In this document: piece by piece, positions 21,616 through 33,279 of the stretch
Numbering within the stretch: the first letter of the stretch is position 1
How the letters are laid out: every line of letters begins with the position of its first letter
Source: Cladorrhinum sp. PSN259
Lineage: Eukaryota; Ascomycota; Sordariomycetes; Sordariales; Podosporaceae
Length of the DNA: 64,000 nucleotides
Assembly (NCBI GenBank): GCA_033725935.1
Contig: MU867062.1
Coordinates: forward strand, 1,277,168-1,341,167
Reading direction: 5' to 3'
Program-made: the position numbers and the translations under genes
Notes under the pieces: generated by a model
What the model was told of the DNA's origin: nothing
What the model saw: only the letters and a program-made list of their open reading frames with translations
Database searches by the model: none

Positions 21616-24600
21616 CGTCATCGCAATACGTGTACCCGTATGAAGGGAAAACATACCTGACACCAATCCGTTCCGCTTAAAGTCGATGCGCGACCGCGCG
21701 GCCAAGAACACGTCTGCTTCGTCCAGCAGGAGGACGCACCCCCACCGACTTGCCAAGCTAAAGGACGTTTCAAGGGCCTTCTCTACTTCCGGGGCGGTTG
21801 TGCCCAGATCTCCTACAAGCATAAAAACAGTGAGTGTTTGTCGCCCGGTCGCTGTAAAGGGGGGAGCTCAGCAATCTTTAGTAAGGTAAATTGGCACATA
21901 CCGCAGGTGATCTGGTACAGTGGCTTCTGGAATTTCTCCGCCACGCCCTCTGTAGGTAAATGAATGGTGTCAGTCATGAAAAGCCCGACAAGGTAGCGTG
22001 AAAGCGGAACAAACGTACCAGCTGTAGTCGTCTTTCCAACTCCGGGAGCGCCGTGGAGGAGAATGATCAAGCCCTTGCCTAGAATAGAAAAAGGATGTGT
22101 GAGATTTACATTGATATTTGGGTTTGGGCAAGAGGCATGATCAACTTACCTTTCCCACTAACTAGGTCGACCTGCTGCCCTTCCTTTGACTCCTTGTCGC
22201 GGAAGTGCTGCGCGACCAGCGACTTGACCATCTTTTTATGGCCTGCAGGTAAGACGAGCTGTCCAAACGCGGTATCGTCCTCCGGGTCGGTGTCTTGGTC
22301 GCTGTCATAATCCTGACCTTCTTTAGCGCTGGTGGTCCGCTTCTGGTCGTTGATCGCTCGCTTCTTCGCCTGGCGCCGGCCGCCCTTCCCCAGAAACGTC
22401 TTGGAAGAGTGCGTGTCCGGCGGCTTCAAGTGGGTGAGGTCGAGCTGGGCCCACTTCCGGCTGCGTAAAACAAAGGCAAACACGCGGTACGACATGATGA
22501 GAAAGTCGTCGTCGCTCAGCAGCTCCTCCTGGGCCCTGATCTCTTGCAGCGGGCGGACGTAGATGCTCGGCGGTGGCTCGCCGCGGCCCTCGGGCATCAG
22601 CTGCCGGACGTAGTCCCGGTTGCGCTTGATCTCACCGTATGAGTCCTTGTGGTATCGCTCACCGATGATCGAGCAGCAGTCCGCCGTGCACATCTCGTTG
22701 TCGAACTCGGTGTCCAGGTCCTCACCAACAATATTCTTGAATTCGGGCTGCCACTTATCCAACAGCCCAACGTCGGACATCTTGAAACCGGGCTGCTCCT
22801 GCTGGGCGCGCTTCTGGCTCTGGAAGTACGAGAAGGCTTCCTGGAAGTCGACCACCACGTTGCTGTCCACCTCGTCGCGCGTGTCCAGCGTCAGGCCGTT
22901 GTAATGCATGTGCTTGAACCCCGTCATGTCCATGAAGAGCTTGCCGCGGGCAATTAGCCTATCTCGCAGGGGGATGTTGGTCTGCCCGTCGTGTTTTTTG
23001 GAAGAAGCAGCCTGGGCTTGCACGCTAATCCGCTGCTCGGCAAAGCGAAGCGGAAACACCTCCAGCGACGTCACGGCCTTCTCGCCGTCGTATCGCGGGA
23101 TCCGGACCCTGCGGACGCGGGGGCCGAGATTCTTGCCGTCAAAGTCGATGTAGACGCACACGAGGATCACAGGCGTTTCCTCCTTCGCCTTGGCCGCCTT
23201 GTTGAACTGGGTGCGCCAAGGGGGTAACAGTATGTGGCCCGGGCTCGAGACATTGACGACCCGGTAAGCTTGACGAAGCGTCTGGTCGACCACCTCGACG
23301 CCGGGCCTGAAGAGGTACCAGATGTCGGTGAAGGAGATTTGGTTGAACTGGCCCTTCTCCAGGTAGCTGATCTTTTCCTCGATCTGCTCGTCCATAAACT
23401 GGACGAGGCAATTGAGACGCTCATACGCTGTGAGGGAAAATGTCCACTCGTTTTTTTCCTCGTCGGGTTCAGTTTTAGATTCTCCGTTCTCGCCGGCTGT
23501 TTTGCTGACCGCATTCGCAAGCGCCGTGTCAACTTCCTCGGGAAGAACAGTGTCGATTTCCTTTGGCTTCGTCTCGGTCATTGGAGTGCCGGGCGGTTGG
23601 TCGTCCTTGGGCCCGAACTCGGCCTTGAGCTCCAGCAGCTTCTGTCGGATCGCCTTGTCGTAGTAGTTCAGCCCCTTGAACGGCCGAATCATGACCAGCG
23701 GCGAGTCGTGTTTGCTGATGTTTTCATCGTGGATCTTGGAAAGAATCCGCAGAATGTGCTTCGAATTGATGCGGATGCGCTCGGCGATGGGCGCCTGGCC
23801 CGGCACGATATCGGGGTTGGTTTTGGGGACTATTTTGAGGCGCTGCTTGGCCGCTGCCGCCGCCTTGACTGTCTTGGCGGGCTGCCAGTAGTTGTAGTAG
23901 GCGGGCCGCTCAAACGAGACGTCGGGCTCGCCGTCGAGGACGTCTAGAGCACAGGAATACCCATTGGGCTTCAAATGGCAGAGCCGCCAGTCCTCCCAGG
24001 TGACGTGGTTGAGTTTGGCCTTCTCAACAGGGATGTCCGGAACCGGCACAGCGCTGTTCCCGTCGGTGGGAAGCTCCGTTTGATCAGTCCCGGGGGGGGC
24101 CGAGCTGGTCATGTCAGCGGCATCAGTAGTAGGCTGGCCATCAGGGGCGGACTGGGCGGCCTGCTGTTGCTGTTGCTTGATCTGCTTCTCCATCTCTTCG
24201 CGTTCCCGCTCCCACAGCGTCTGCATGTCTCGCAGGCGGTCCCGATCCTCCTGGAGCTTGTTGATGTTGTCGCGATCACGCTTCATGCGCTCCAGCTGGG
24301 TCTCAAGAAGGCTGACGGTGATGGCCGCGTAACGGCTGACCGACGGGTCATCTTCGGGGGGTTTGGAGTTCTTGATGCCCATCAGTTGCCGCACCTCCGA
24401 CCCTTCTTCGTGGTCGACAAAAGCTCTAGGAAAGGGTGAGCTAGCCATGGCTTCCGTCAAAGCCGCCGAGGCCATGGGGACAAGCCCATTCACTAGCTGC
24501 TTCTCCATTTGCTGTCGCGCGAGCCTCTCGAGACTGCTCTGCTGCTCGAGATGGGCCAGCTTCTCTTGCAGTATACCCAGTTGCTCTTCCATCTTGTCGG

Positions 24601-24841
24601 GCTCGGAACGAGCAAGAGGGTGGCGAGGAGTGGCAGTGCCGTCGTGGTCGTGGCCATGGCCCTTTCTGCCTGCACTGTCGACGCCATTGCCATGTTTTTC
24701 TACAGGTGTGTCCACCGAAGTGGCAGGTGTTGAAGCGCGGCTCTCCGTTGACGGCGCGACGCTGAGGTTGCTATCACGGCGCGACTGTGGGGAGCTCAGA
24801 GGAGGGTTGTCGCTGTGTTGCATCTCGCAAGCTGAAGCCAT
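20426..24841 (-). CDS. Large AAA+ ATPase (fungal DUF7025-AAA type)
   Basis: Five exons: 22150..24841, 22019..22078, 21902..21949, 21657..21812 and 20426..21534; introns are 71, 69, 89 and 122 nt with good signals. The product is 1354 aa. Residues 1-250 are low-complexity with a coiled coil (KMEEQLGILQEKLAHLEQQ; later a long R/E/Q helix). The middle (about 290-850) is the conserved region found in front of fungal AAA cores (TWEDWRLCHLKPNGYSCALD, FRPGVEVVDQTL). The ATPase core follows: Walker A GAPGVGKT at 907-914, Walker B VLLLDEAD at about 960-967, sensor FLTTNRIGDFDEAF, and RIH with the likely arginine finger. The tail is extremely Pro/Gln/Gly-rich. The gene splits the ATPase core over three tiny exons. 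Substrate and cell site unknown. Confidence 0.9.
21588..21615. repeat. (TA)n microsatellite inside intron 4 of the AAA+ gene
   Basis: About 14 AT dinucleotides, in the longest intron of the gene (122 nt). It lies between donor and branch site and so lengthens the intron without touching splice signals. Confidence 0.9.
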
Positions 24842-26115
24842 GTAGACGGAGGAATACACCCCGCAAAATGAGGCTCGAGCCCGCTAACAGTTAATTAAGT
24901 GGTAGAAGGTGGCACAAGTTACGAACTGGTAAGAGATATATTGTTCAGAAACAGAGGGCTTGGTCACTTGATGACGAAGAGTGGTCCTTTCCGGGTCACG
25001 GCGGAATACGCTTCGCAGAGGACTGGAAGAAACCTGACGATTTTTGGGGATCTGGATCAGCCCAATACCTTACAACTCAGGGGTTTTAAAAAAGGCCCTT
25101 GATGTAGAGGCACCCCCTTTTTTGATATTTGGGCACCCCCCTCCGGGATAAAGTCATACGCTAATTTTCATAACCCCCGATGAGGTGTACCCTATACGTA
25201 TTTCCCATCTTGTAAAGCCGAAGCCTCCGAGCATCGTTTTGGGATGAGGCTCTGACTCCCACGCCGATAACTTCTGTCACTGGTGGTCCAAGTCCCTCAT
25301 CCCTGAATTAAAAGGCGCGTTGGGCATCAGCGGAATATCCCCTACACTGCCTGACCTTGCCTTTCTCAAAGGTCATTGGCGGTTGTCAGCATCAGAATGG
25401 CCAATGTAATCACTGCATAGGTACCTAGATATGCATGCCATGCAATAAATAGCGAGGCTGAAGTACAGAATAGGAACATTCCCCGCACCTGACTGCAGCC
25501 CGCGTCAATCTTTCCGTTCTCGGTGACAATGTCCGATGCTGTACATGTACATGTACATTACATACCACAGTCGCTTCGTCTCGAGCACGAGGCTGTCCGC
25601 AGGGCGTGGTTCAGGCCGTGCGCCAGGGTGTTACGACATGCTTCGACTGCTACTCTGTGGCGTCTGAGCACATTATCACTGCAGCTGGGCGATGTGCAAG
25701 CCCTTCAAAGTTCTTACGGAATTCAAAGTTCTAGAGAACTGGATGGTAGTCTCTGGAATGACAGGCCGTTCCTCTGGCACATCGTGATAGCCGGCTGCCG
25801 TTGGCCCGTTGTTTTGATGTGCGCAAACTGGAACTCTAACGGCGCTTCATCCTTCGCCGTCCCTGGCACATCTCATTAGCAAAGGAGCTTGAAGACACTT
25901 GCCTCCAAAGGGGCCTTTTGGCAGACAGACAGACCAACCTGGAACTTGCCATTGAGGCTCCGTTCCAGCCACACGCTATACGTGGCTGGCTTGTCAAACC
26001 TCCGAGCTCAGCCTCTGGAGCCATCTTCGTCTTTGCAACCACCGCCATCTTCATTCTTTGCATCCTGCATCATCACCAGTTCCTCTGCGTGTGCATCGCG
26101 GCATATCCCGCCCCG
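24842..26115. other. Intergenic between divergent genes
   Basis: About 1.27 kb between the AAA+ gene (minus) and the NLR-like gene (plus). A short tandem of tacatg units (tacatgtacatgtacatta) lies at 25542-25560. The phrase gcacccccttttttgatatt followed by gcacccccc occurs at 25110-25142. No gene supported; the frame at 25523..25879 has no domain. Confidence 0.4.
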
Positions 26116-28838
26116 ATGGAGCACCAATCGCAGCGCATCCCATCCGTGCTCGACCAGCCGCCGTCGGTCGACTTTATCCAAAAAAAATTGCCCCAGACGC
26201 TCGACGTCGTCAAGGGCGCCCCGGTGTACTACAACCCGCAATCGCACCGATTTGAGCCACTGCAGACAGGCGCTGCTACTATGGCGCCGCCGTCGGTAGG
26301 AGAAAGGACTCATTGTGATCAGCAGGAGGACGATGCTTCAACCGGAAGGGAGATGGCGAAGAAGAGAAACGTTGAGCTGCCCGTCCGGGAGCTAGTCCCG
26401 GCTGTGGAAGCCATGGTCTTCTGGAGCGCCATTCTCGAGCCGGCCATGACACAGTTCGTCAACGCAAACTATCCCGAGCCGGAGAAGCTGGTGAAGAAGC
26501 CGCAGTTCTCCATCCGGGCCAAAACGGAGTGGCGGGGCATCCATGAGAACCTTCAAAGCGCCCAGGCTGAATTCAACGGGGCCGACAAGCCCCTGCAGAG
26601 CCGGTTCAAGCGCATCTACCGCAAGGCAGCCGACCATACCGAGACCTTTCAGGACGTCATCGGGAAGCTTCCAGATGATGGGACTTACATGTCTCTGGTC
26701 AAGTTTGTCTTGGATTTGTTATTTGGTGTGAGTTGGTGGTTCTCTTTCTCCTCCCCTTCCACTCCCTCTTCCTTTTCCTCTCCCTTTTTCCAGAGAGGAT
26801 ATTATGAGAAAGGAATTGCTAACCAAGTCACAGGCCGTCAGAACGGCAGCCCAGACCCGGATAACAGCAACCGGATTCGCCGACGAGGAGGATGTAAAGG
26901 AGGGGTTTTCCAAGGTCGAGATCTTTCTCGCTGCCTTTCCTGGCGATCCAAACATCGAGAAGGCCTCGGTGGATCTGGTCGCATGCGTCCTCAAGGCGGT
27001 GGAAAACGCCATACTCTATTTCATCAGTAGCACGAGTAAGGCTAGACAAATCGAAAGCTTCCGTTCAAGCTGAATGCTCACACTCACTTTCAGGGAGCAG
27101 AATGATTGGGGGGAGCACCAGGCAGGCCCTCATCGACAGCATTAACGAGGTCCCCGCGCAAACGAAGAAACTCATGGAGCGGGTTGAAGAGTCCCACATC
27201 TGGGCGATGCAAAAGGCTTCGGGGTTGACTCTTGCCAGTAAGTCCTCGGTTGTTTTGCTCTTTGTATGACAAGTCCCAAGTTTTTCTGACTCGGTCCGTC
27301 TCGAACTAGACATTGAGGAACTCAGACTCCTAAGTGTCAAAAACAGCAAGGCCATATCGTGGAAAACCGACCAGATCCTCAACCAGGGCCAAGAGATTAT
27401 ATTGCGGCTCGACAGCGTTGGCTGCATCGTGCAGGGCTATATGCAGCAGTTCATCCAGCAGCAGGAGATGAGTGACGCCAGAATACAGGCCGCGCTAGAG
27501 GCTCAGAAAACACAATTCAACAGGGAGCTAGAGATGCTTGATGCTAGGCTGAAGGCCGAGAATGCCGAACTCATAGCCGGCATGATGAACAAGCTCAAGG
27601 AGTCCTTTGACGATTTCGAAAATAACATCGTCACCAAGGTTCGACAAGGTAGGCGTCTCGTTGTTTTATCCTCAAATTCCAAATACATTATTGCATATCA
27701 GGAAAAATGATGTGTGTGCTAACCAGAACCACCGGAAGCAGAAATGGACGATTCGATACGGAGCAACCAGTCGGCTGCAACGTCGCGAAACCCGTCTCCC
27801 GCGCCCGAGCAGGAGCAATGGCCGTCACGGTGGCCACCGCCTAGCCCTTCTGCACCACCATCATGGCCACAAGCCCCCTACGCCGCATACCAGCAGCAGC
27901 CGTACCCCCAAAGCGATCTCCGCCCCCAGGGCAACAACCTCTACCTAGCGCCTCCACCAGCCCAAGCCCATTCCCATTCCCAATATTACCAGCAACTCCT
28001 ACCCCCTCCTCCACCTGTCCCAGAACCGACAGCCATCCCTGTAGCCGCCCTATTATCAGCCCTCGGAAACCTCTCTGGGCTTGATAAGCGCGACATCCAG
28101 TCCGCATTCGCCCAGTCCCAACGCATCCCCTTGTTCTACCGACTACATGCCCAAGAGATGATCCGCGCGCGGGAGTTCCACGCCTGGGCGACAGCGCCGT
28201 CGTCCCGCGAGTTGCTGATCCTGGGCGATACCAGCCTCGAGGCCGTGCAGGCCGGGGCCGCAGTGAGTCTGGTGGCGGCTTCACTGATGGAGAGTATCAG
28301 GGCGAGGGGTGCCAAGTTCTCCGCGCTGGGTTTCTTTTGCGGGCTTCACACGCAGCGCGACGACGCACATGCGGGGGCGGCCGTAATGATCAAGGCGCTC
28401 ATCACCCAGCTCTTGGAGCAGCACTACGCGGGGTATACGTTCCGCGAATGTGATCTGGGGCTGGACCTGGAACGGATAGCCGGCGGGAGCACGACGGCTG
28501 CCGACCTCGCTGCCCTGTGTGCCCTGTTCGAGTGGCTGGTCAAGTGGCTGCCGCGAGACAAGACGCTAGTGGTGGTTGTCGACGGGATCGGCGAGTACGA
28601 GAGGGCGCACTTCAATGATGGCATGTTGGTGGTGCTGCGGTGTCTGCTGGGTCTGGTGGCAGCCGAGGGTAAGAAGCAGGGGCCCGTGGTGAAAGTGTTG
28701 GCCACGTGTCCGGCGGGGACGATTAGTCTACGGAGCGAGTTTAGGAGCAAAGGGCTGGACAGCATCTTGCTCATGGAGGGACTCCAGGTCGTGAGTGAGC
28801 AGATAGATATGAGCCTGGGGGCCAAGCAGCTGTTTTAG
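26116..28838 (+). CDS. NLR-like protein with fungal N-terminal helical domain and degenerate P-loop
   Basis: Five exons: 26116..26727, 26834..27035, 27094..27237, 27310..27648 and 27742..28838; introns of 106, 58, 72 and 93 nt. The product is 797 aa. The N-terminal half resembles the helical domain of fungal STAND proteins: ELVPAVEAMVFWSAILEPAM, SRFKRIYRKAADHTETFQDVIGKLPDDGTYMSL, then after splicing LLFGAVRTAAQTR and FLAAFPGDPNIEKASVDL. A coiled coil (about 305-425) and a Pro-rich linker follow. The C-terminal 250 residues look like a P-loop NTPase of the NACHT type (Walker B KTLVVVVDGIGEYE, FFCGLHTQRDD), but the Walker A position reads LILGDTSLEAVQAG with no GK[ST]. Nucleotide binding is therefore doubtful. 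The protein ends soon after the NTPase fold, with no repeat domain. The exon-5 acceptor has an alternative 12 nt upstream, also in frame. Confidence 0.82.
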
Positions 28839-29293
28839 TAGCTTCGTTGCCAGGTAGAAGAGACAGAAAATCAGGAAAATCTGAGCTGTCGTGCCGCAAC
28901 GGACAGAACGAAGCTGTCACCCGAAGAGCCATTCATTTCGTTGTTGCGACATTACGTAAGAGAACACGGTATAAAAAGTCATATCCCCTCGAAAGAAAGA
29001 GCACTAGACAGTATCCCGAGACCTTGCTGTTCATATAGTCTTGCTCTCAGCAAGAATCCTATTCACCCAGAAATCTAATTACTTGAATACACATGACCAA
29101 GTTAACAACGCTAGCCTTGTATATCTGCAAAGTGCGGCATCTCCAATCGTTTTTCGACACTTCTCTGAGCCACATCGACCGAGCATTGGCTAATACTATT
29201 TGCCATAATCTATCGTGATTTCCTCGCCAGGGTCAATTTTTCTTGATCGAGTATAGGTATACACGAACTGATCCCTTTAGGGTATGATCGTTT
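28839..29293. other. Intergenic, A+T-rich
   Basis: About 450 bp downstream of the NLR-like gene. No gene seen. Confidence 0.35.
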
Positions 29294-29826
29294 TCCTGAA
29301 AGCCCTTCATGAATACGTTCATATGAACTAATTCAGGAGTGTTGATCGGCTTCATGAATAACAAATTCCCACTAAAATTGGCTGTTCATGAGTTCTTTCA
29401 GGAAAATTTCCACATATTTTATTTCCAGTATTCCCACCAATGTATTTGCTAGGATTTTCCTAAAATATCCCGAACGGCTTCAGAACCTTTTCAGGACCAA
29501 AAAGGTCCTGAAAACCACTTTCATTTTCCTGAACGACGAAGCCATCTATAATAAGCCTTAACCCTGAAATATTTTTCGAAGACCCTAACCCTTATTACCC
29601 GCTTTTATAAGCGAGGCTGTCTAAGAAAAAAGCCTTCCCCCCCTACTTCCGAACGCCGGCATTCCGTTAGGTTGCAGCTTAGTAATACGTTTATGATCCA
29701 TTTCATGAATGCTCAACGATCACACTATGTTCCTGAACCACCCTGGGTTTTTTTCAGGAAGATTTTTCAGTATGTAACCTGAAAGGTCTCCTGAAAAGAG
29801 CCCAATTCAGGAAGATCTTTCAGGAG
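29294..29826. repeat. Block dense in TTCAGGA/TCCTGAA and TTCATGAA words
   Basis: In about 530 bp I count roughly 18-20 occurrences of ttcagga, its complement tcctgaa, or the palindrome ttcatgaa, on both strands and irregularly spaced. The block abuts the SET-domain relic. Confidence 0.7.
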
Positions 29827-29844
29827 ATCGATCACCGCACGCCT

Positions 29845-29985
29845 TACCTTCTTCCACTTCTGGACGGAACAATTTGGGCCACACGAATGGTTGGCATACT
29901 TGGCGCGAGAACCATTTTGCCCCGTCAATATGGATATTGCCGACTTGCATAATACAATCCCGACTGAGTCGGCGCTGACTGGACA
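29845..29985 (-). pseudogene. Frameshifted SET-domain relic
   Basis: Minus-strand translation gives RDCIMQVGNIHIDGAKW in one frame and, continuing in another, NGSRAKYANHSCGPNCSVQKW. Together they match the core of a SET lysine methyltransferase domain: the ID..GN..R[FY].NHSC.PNC..QKW block that binds S-adenosylmethionine and forms the pseudoknot. Only this fragment is present, with a frame change in the middle and no open gene around it. The QKW ending is like ASH1/NSD-type SET domains. It is either a gene relic or part of a repeat. Confidence 0.6.
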
Positions 29986-30154
29986 CAACCACGAATCCCA
30001 GGGGATCTTCAACGAAACAGGAGCAGAGCAAAGATGAGGCACGGGTTCAAGTCAAGGGACATCCACATGAATTTTTGTGTTTCGGTATACATCTTGATGC
30101 TATCAGTAGGTTACTGGTCGTGATTGAATTTGCCTGCTGTCTTATCCTAGGATA

Positions 30155-30928
30155 CTACAAGTAGCGCCCAAAGGCAGCTAAAACTCCAGCAACCACCATT
30201 CCCTTTCCAAACATCTGTTTACCTGCGCCGGAAGTAGGCACTGCGGCGTTACCCGTCGCAGCAGAGCTTCCCGCCCCCGTTTCCTGCGCCCCAGCAGCAA
30301 GAGGAGCAGAGCCAGTACCAGCAGGCGTTGTCTCAGCCGGGGAGCCTGCTGTTGTTGTTGTCGTTACGACAACACCGTTACCGCCACTTCCACTTCCACC
30401 TCCACCAGACAGCTTCTCCAACCCAGCGGTGATAGTAAATGGCTGATAGTAGATATCAAAGTCGGTACCGGTGTACTCATCAGGGTCATTAGGCCATCTC
30501 CCCGTCTGGGCCTGGGCTTCCGCCGCTCGGCCGTCTAGTATGAAATCGCACGAAGCAGTTGTCGTGCCGAAGACGTCGCAGTCGAAGCCTCTGGTAAAGT
30601 CGAAGGGTTTTTCAGGTCGAATCATGCGTCCGTCGACTGTTTTGGGGCCGAGGGTGTAGATTACTGTTGGGTTTTGGGAGCAGCCGTGGTCGAACTCGTG
30701 CTTTAGGTCGGGTATGGCGGTGCCGTAGCCGCAGTCGATGGAGTAGGTCGTCGCTGTTGGGTTTGCGTTGATGACTGACGCGTAGATTCGCTGGGTGGGG
30801 TGCCATAACTCTGGGCACCAGTGGGTTACTACCGATGTTGATTGCGCGAAGACAACGGCGTGGGAGGAGAGTGTTGCTGCTGCTAGGAGAGCAGCGGCCT
30901 TTACTGAGGTGGATTTGGATGATGACAT
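30155..30928 (-). CDS. GPI-anchor-type secreted surface protein
   Basis: Single exon, 257 aa, from the ATG at 30928. The same frame stays open upstream, but that part lacks a signal sequence and coding character. A signal peptide covers about 1-30 (AAALLAAATLSSHAVVFAQ). The mature domain (about 30-165) has six cysteines in three likely pairs (HWCPELW, IDCGYG, DHGCSQ, FDCDVFG, ASCDFIL). A Gly/Ser/Thr-rich stalk (about 165-230), suited to O-mannosylation, follows. The last 20 residues are hydrophobic (MFGKGMVVAGVLAAFGRYL), after a small-residue site, as for GPI attachment. This layout is standard for fungal wall proteins. No enzyme motif found. Confidence 0.8.
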   Translation of the reverse strand: MSSSKSTSVKAAALLAAATLSSHAVVFAQSTSVVTHWCPELWHPTQRIYASVINANPTATTYSIDCGYGTAIPDLKHEFDHGCSQNPTVIYTLGPKTVDGRMIRPEKPFDFTRGFDCDVFGTTTASCDFILDGRAAEAQAQTGRWPNDPDEYTGTDFDIYYQPFTITAGLEKLSGGGGSGSGGNGVVVTTTTTAGSPAETTPAGTGSAPLAAGAQETGAGSSAATGNAAVPTSGAGKQMFGKGMVVAGVLAAFGRYL

Positions 30929-31927
30929 TGAGTTTTTTGCTTCTCGTTTATTGATTGGATGTGAAAAGAACTCCGTACAGCAGTTTTGAGGTGGGCTGCA
31001 GTTTCTTTTGTATTTATTTTGGCCTCCACTTGAAGTCATACGCAAGACAAATGGCGCGCCTTGGCAGGGGTCAGGTAATTTTACTTTGCTCCAACGTCCA
31101 CAACAAGCCTTCCACGAACGGAGATTGTTGGGATACATAGTTAGTGCGCTGGTCTCTTTTTGAGTTGAAACATTCCGATCCCAGAATTTTCCATTAGGCA
31201 GGTCTTGAGCACATTTATGCAAGAGTTCTGGAGTTGTTGCAGGGTGAAAATCTCTGAAATATAATTAAAGACAACGTCAACCTACACCTTGACATTTTTT
31301 ATAGCACAATGAGTGCATCTACATGTATTGCACCCGTGAATTGCGCGTTGAACTCTCAAAGACTTTGCAAAAAAAAGTTACTGTGGATATTAGAATGTTG
31401 TGCTCAAGATCTGTAAAACGCAAAAGCAATTGCATGTACGCTCGTGAGCACAACCGTATTATATATTCAACAAGATCACTCGGAATCTCGGGGTGTAGAA
31501 AAAAGGCATCCAGAATCATATTCAAGAAGAATTAGTTAGGGTGACAAACAATTGGAATCAAGTAGTAAGACTGAAAAGGTCGGTGAACCCCATCGAAGAA
31601 GACCGGAGTGAACAGATGCATCCAGGAACGGTTATAAAAGATAATAAGGTGGGTGGCATGCAGACCCCGAAGACAGGTGATTGGTTCCGTGGAGTCCCGT
31701 GGAGTCTCGTGGAGGCCCGGGGAGTTCCGGTTCGATTGCGACCCGCGCGGTCTCTCGTTTTAGCATTTTAGTACACCACGGGTCTCTGTGTAAGCAGGCG
31801 ACCGGGGCAATGAAACGCCCGATTCGGAAGAACTTCACAAAGTATATCAGGAGGGTCGAGTTCCTTTCTTCATATTGTCGACCACCAGCCACTTGAATCG
31901 TACATCATTTGTACGTACATTTTAAAA
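30929..31927. other. Intergenic between divergent genes
   Basis: About 1 kb between the surface-protein gene (minus) and the SDR gene (plus). A short imperfect tandem based on gtggagtcccgtggagtctc lies at 31690-31721. No gene or tRNA recognised. Confidence 0.4.
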
Positions 31928-32992
31928 ATGAGTAAACAAACAGAGCAACAGCAACTTGAATTCCCAATCAAAACCACACTTGCCAAAGATTTACTCGTCT
32001 TCTTATACTCCCAATTCTTCGGGACACCTTCATACCCCAAAACCTCATTCGCCGGCAAGACAATCATCATCACAGGCGCCAACAGCGGTCTCGGTCTGGA
32101 AGCATCCCGCCACTTCTACCGTCTCGGCGCAAGCAAACTCATCCTCGCCGTGCGCACCGTCTCCAAAGGCGAAGCAGCAAAGGAAGACATCATCAAGAGC
32201 ATCACCACCCGTTCTGATCCCGACGCCATCCAAGTCTGGCCCATCGACGTCTCATCCACCGAGTCCACCCTCGCTTTCTCTGGCCGCGTCAGATCCTCTC
32301 TTGCCCGAGTAGACGCCCTCATCCTCAACGCAGGCATCCAAAATGAGACGTACCACGCTTCAGAGGGGTACGAGCAGACGATCCAAGTCAACGTGCTCAA
32401 CACTTTTCTCTTGGCTTTTTCCTTACTCCCCAAACTCAACGAGACAAAAGCCAAATTTCCTGATTCGTCACCACACTTGAGCTTCGTCGGTTCGGACGGA
32501 CATCACCTCACCAACTTTCCCGAGATTAACGCGCCCAACGTTTACGACAAGCTGAGCGAGAAAGAGTCGTATAATGTCTTTTCGGCTTACATGGCTAGTA
32601 AGCTCATGATTGTCCTGCTCATGCGCGAGATGGCTGCGAGGCTCTCGGAGGCTGTCTCAAAGGAGACGACGCCAGGAGTGGTTATCAACATGGTAAATCC
32701 CGGACTGTGCGCATCTACGCTGGGAGTGAAGGAGAATCCGCCGCCGCTGCCGGTGAGGATTCTTAGGAGCGTGTTGGATCGGACGCTTGAGCAGGGGTCG
32801 AGGACTTATGTGCTTGGTGCTACTGCCGGAGCCAGCTCGCACGGGGAGTTTCTGAGTGATGGGAAGCAGCAGGATGTTGAGGGGTGGATTTATACCGAGG
32901 TTGGGAAGAGGGTGCAGAAGAAGGTTTGGGAGCAGACTGTGCCGATTTTGGAGAAGCGGAGCCCGGGGATCTTGAAAGAGGTGGGGTTGTGA
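31928..32992 (+). CDS. Short-chain dehydrogenase/reductase (retinol dehydrogenase-like)
   Basis: Single exon, 354 aa. A Rossmann fold starts at about residue 43: TGANSGLG (49-56) binds NAD(P), then VRTVSKGEAA, where the Arg suggests NADP(H), NAG (134-136), a Ser in FVGSDG (about 189), and YMASK with catalytic Tyr221 and Lys225. PG motif: NMVNPGLCAST. The 40-residue N-terminal extension and C-terminal region match the fungal SDR group annotated as short-chain dehydrogenase or retinol dehydrogenase-like. Substrate unknown. No secondary-metabolite core gene (PKS, NRPS, terpene synthase) is nearby, so a cluster role is not supported. Confidence 0.92.
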   Translation: MSKQTEQQQLEFPIKTTLAKDLLVFLYSQFFGTPSYPKTSFAGKTIIITGANSGLGLEASRHFYRLGASKLILAVRTVSKGEAAKEDIIKSITTRSDPDAIQVWPIDVSSTESTLAFSGRVRSSLARVDALILNAGIQNETYHASEGYEQTIQVNVLNTFLLAFSLLPKLNETKAKFPDSSPHLSFVGSDGHHLTNFPEINAPNVYDKLSEKESYNVFSAYMASKLMIVLLMREMAARLSEAVSKETTPGVVINMVNPGLCASTLGVKENPPPLPVRILRSVLDRTLEQGSRTYVLGATAGASSHGEFLSDGKQQDVEGWIYTEVGKRVQKKVWEQTVPILEKRSPGILKEVGL

Positions 32993-33279
32993 TTAAATGT
33001 TTATTTTTTTTCTTTTTGGCTTGTAGCCGGGAGGTTGGGTCGTTGGCCCGTTGGCAGTTCCACAAGAATTTCTTTTCAGTCCGGATCGAGCAACATGGAG
33101 CTATACTATATACTGATTCTTGGGCGGTCCCTGCATGTGGTTCGGAGCTTAATGTATCAGCTTCATTATTTCCTATTTTTCTTTAACTTGGTTCTACATG
33201 CTGCGTTAGGACCTTTCAATTATGGAATTTTTATGAATGACGATTAATAAAAGCAATAAGAGGTATAGATCAAGATCAC

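Noticed and set aside
31715..31750. Possible tRNA B box (ggttcgatt)
   Set aside because: It lies next to a gtggagtccc tandem and no acceptor-stem pairing was found.
31928..32992. SDR gene as part of a secondary-metabolite cluster
   Set aside because: No PKS, NRPS, terpene synthase, P450 or cluster regulator is in the window.
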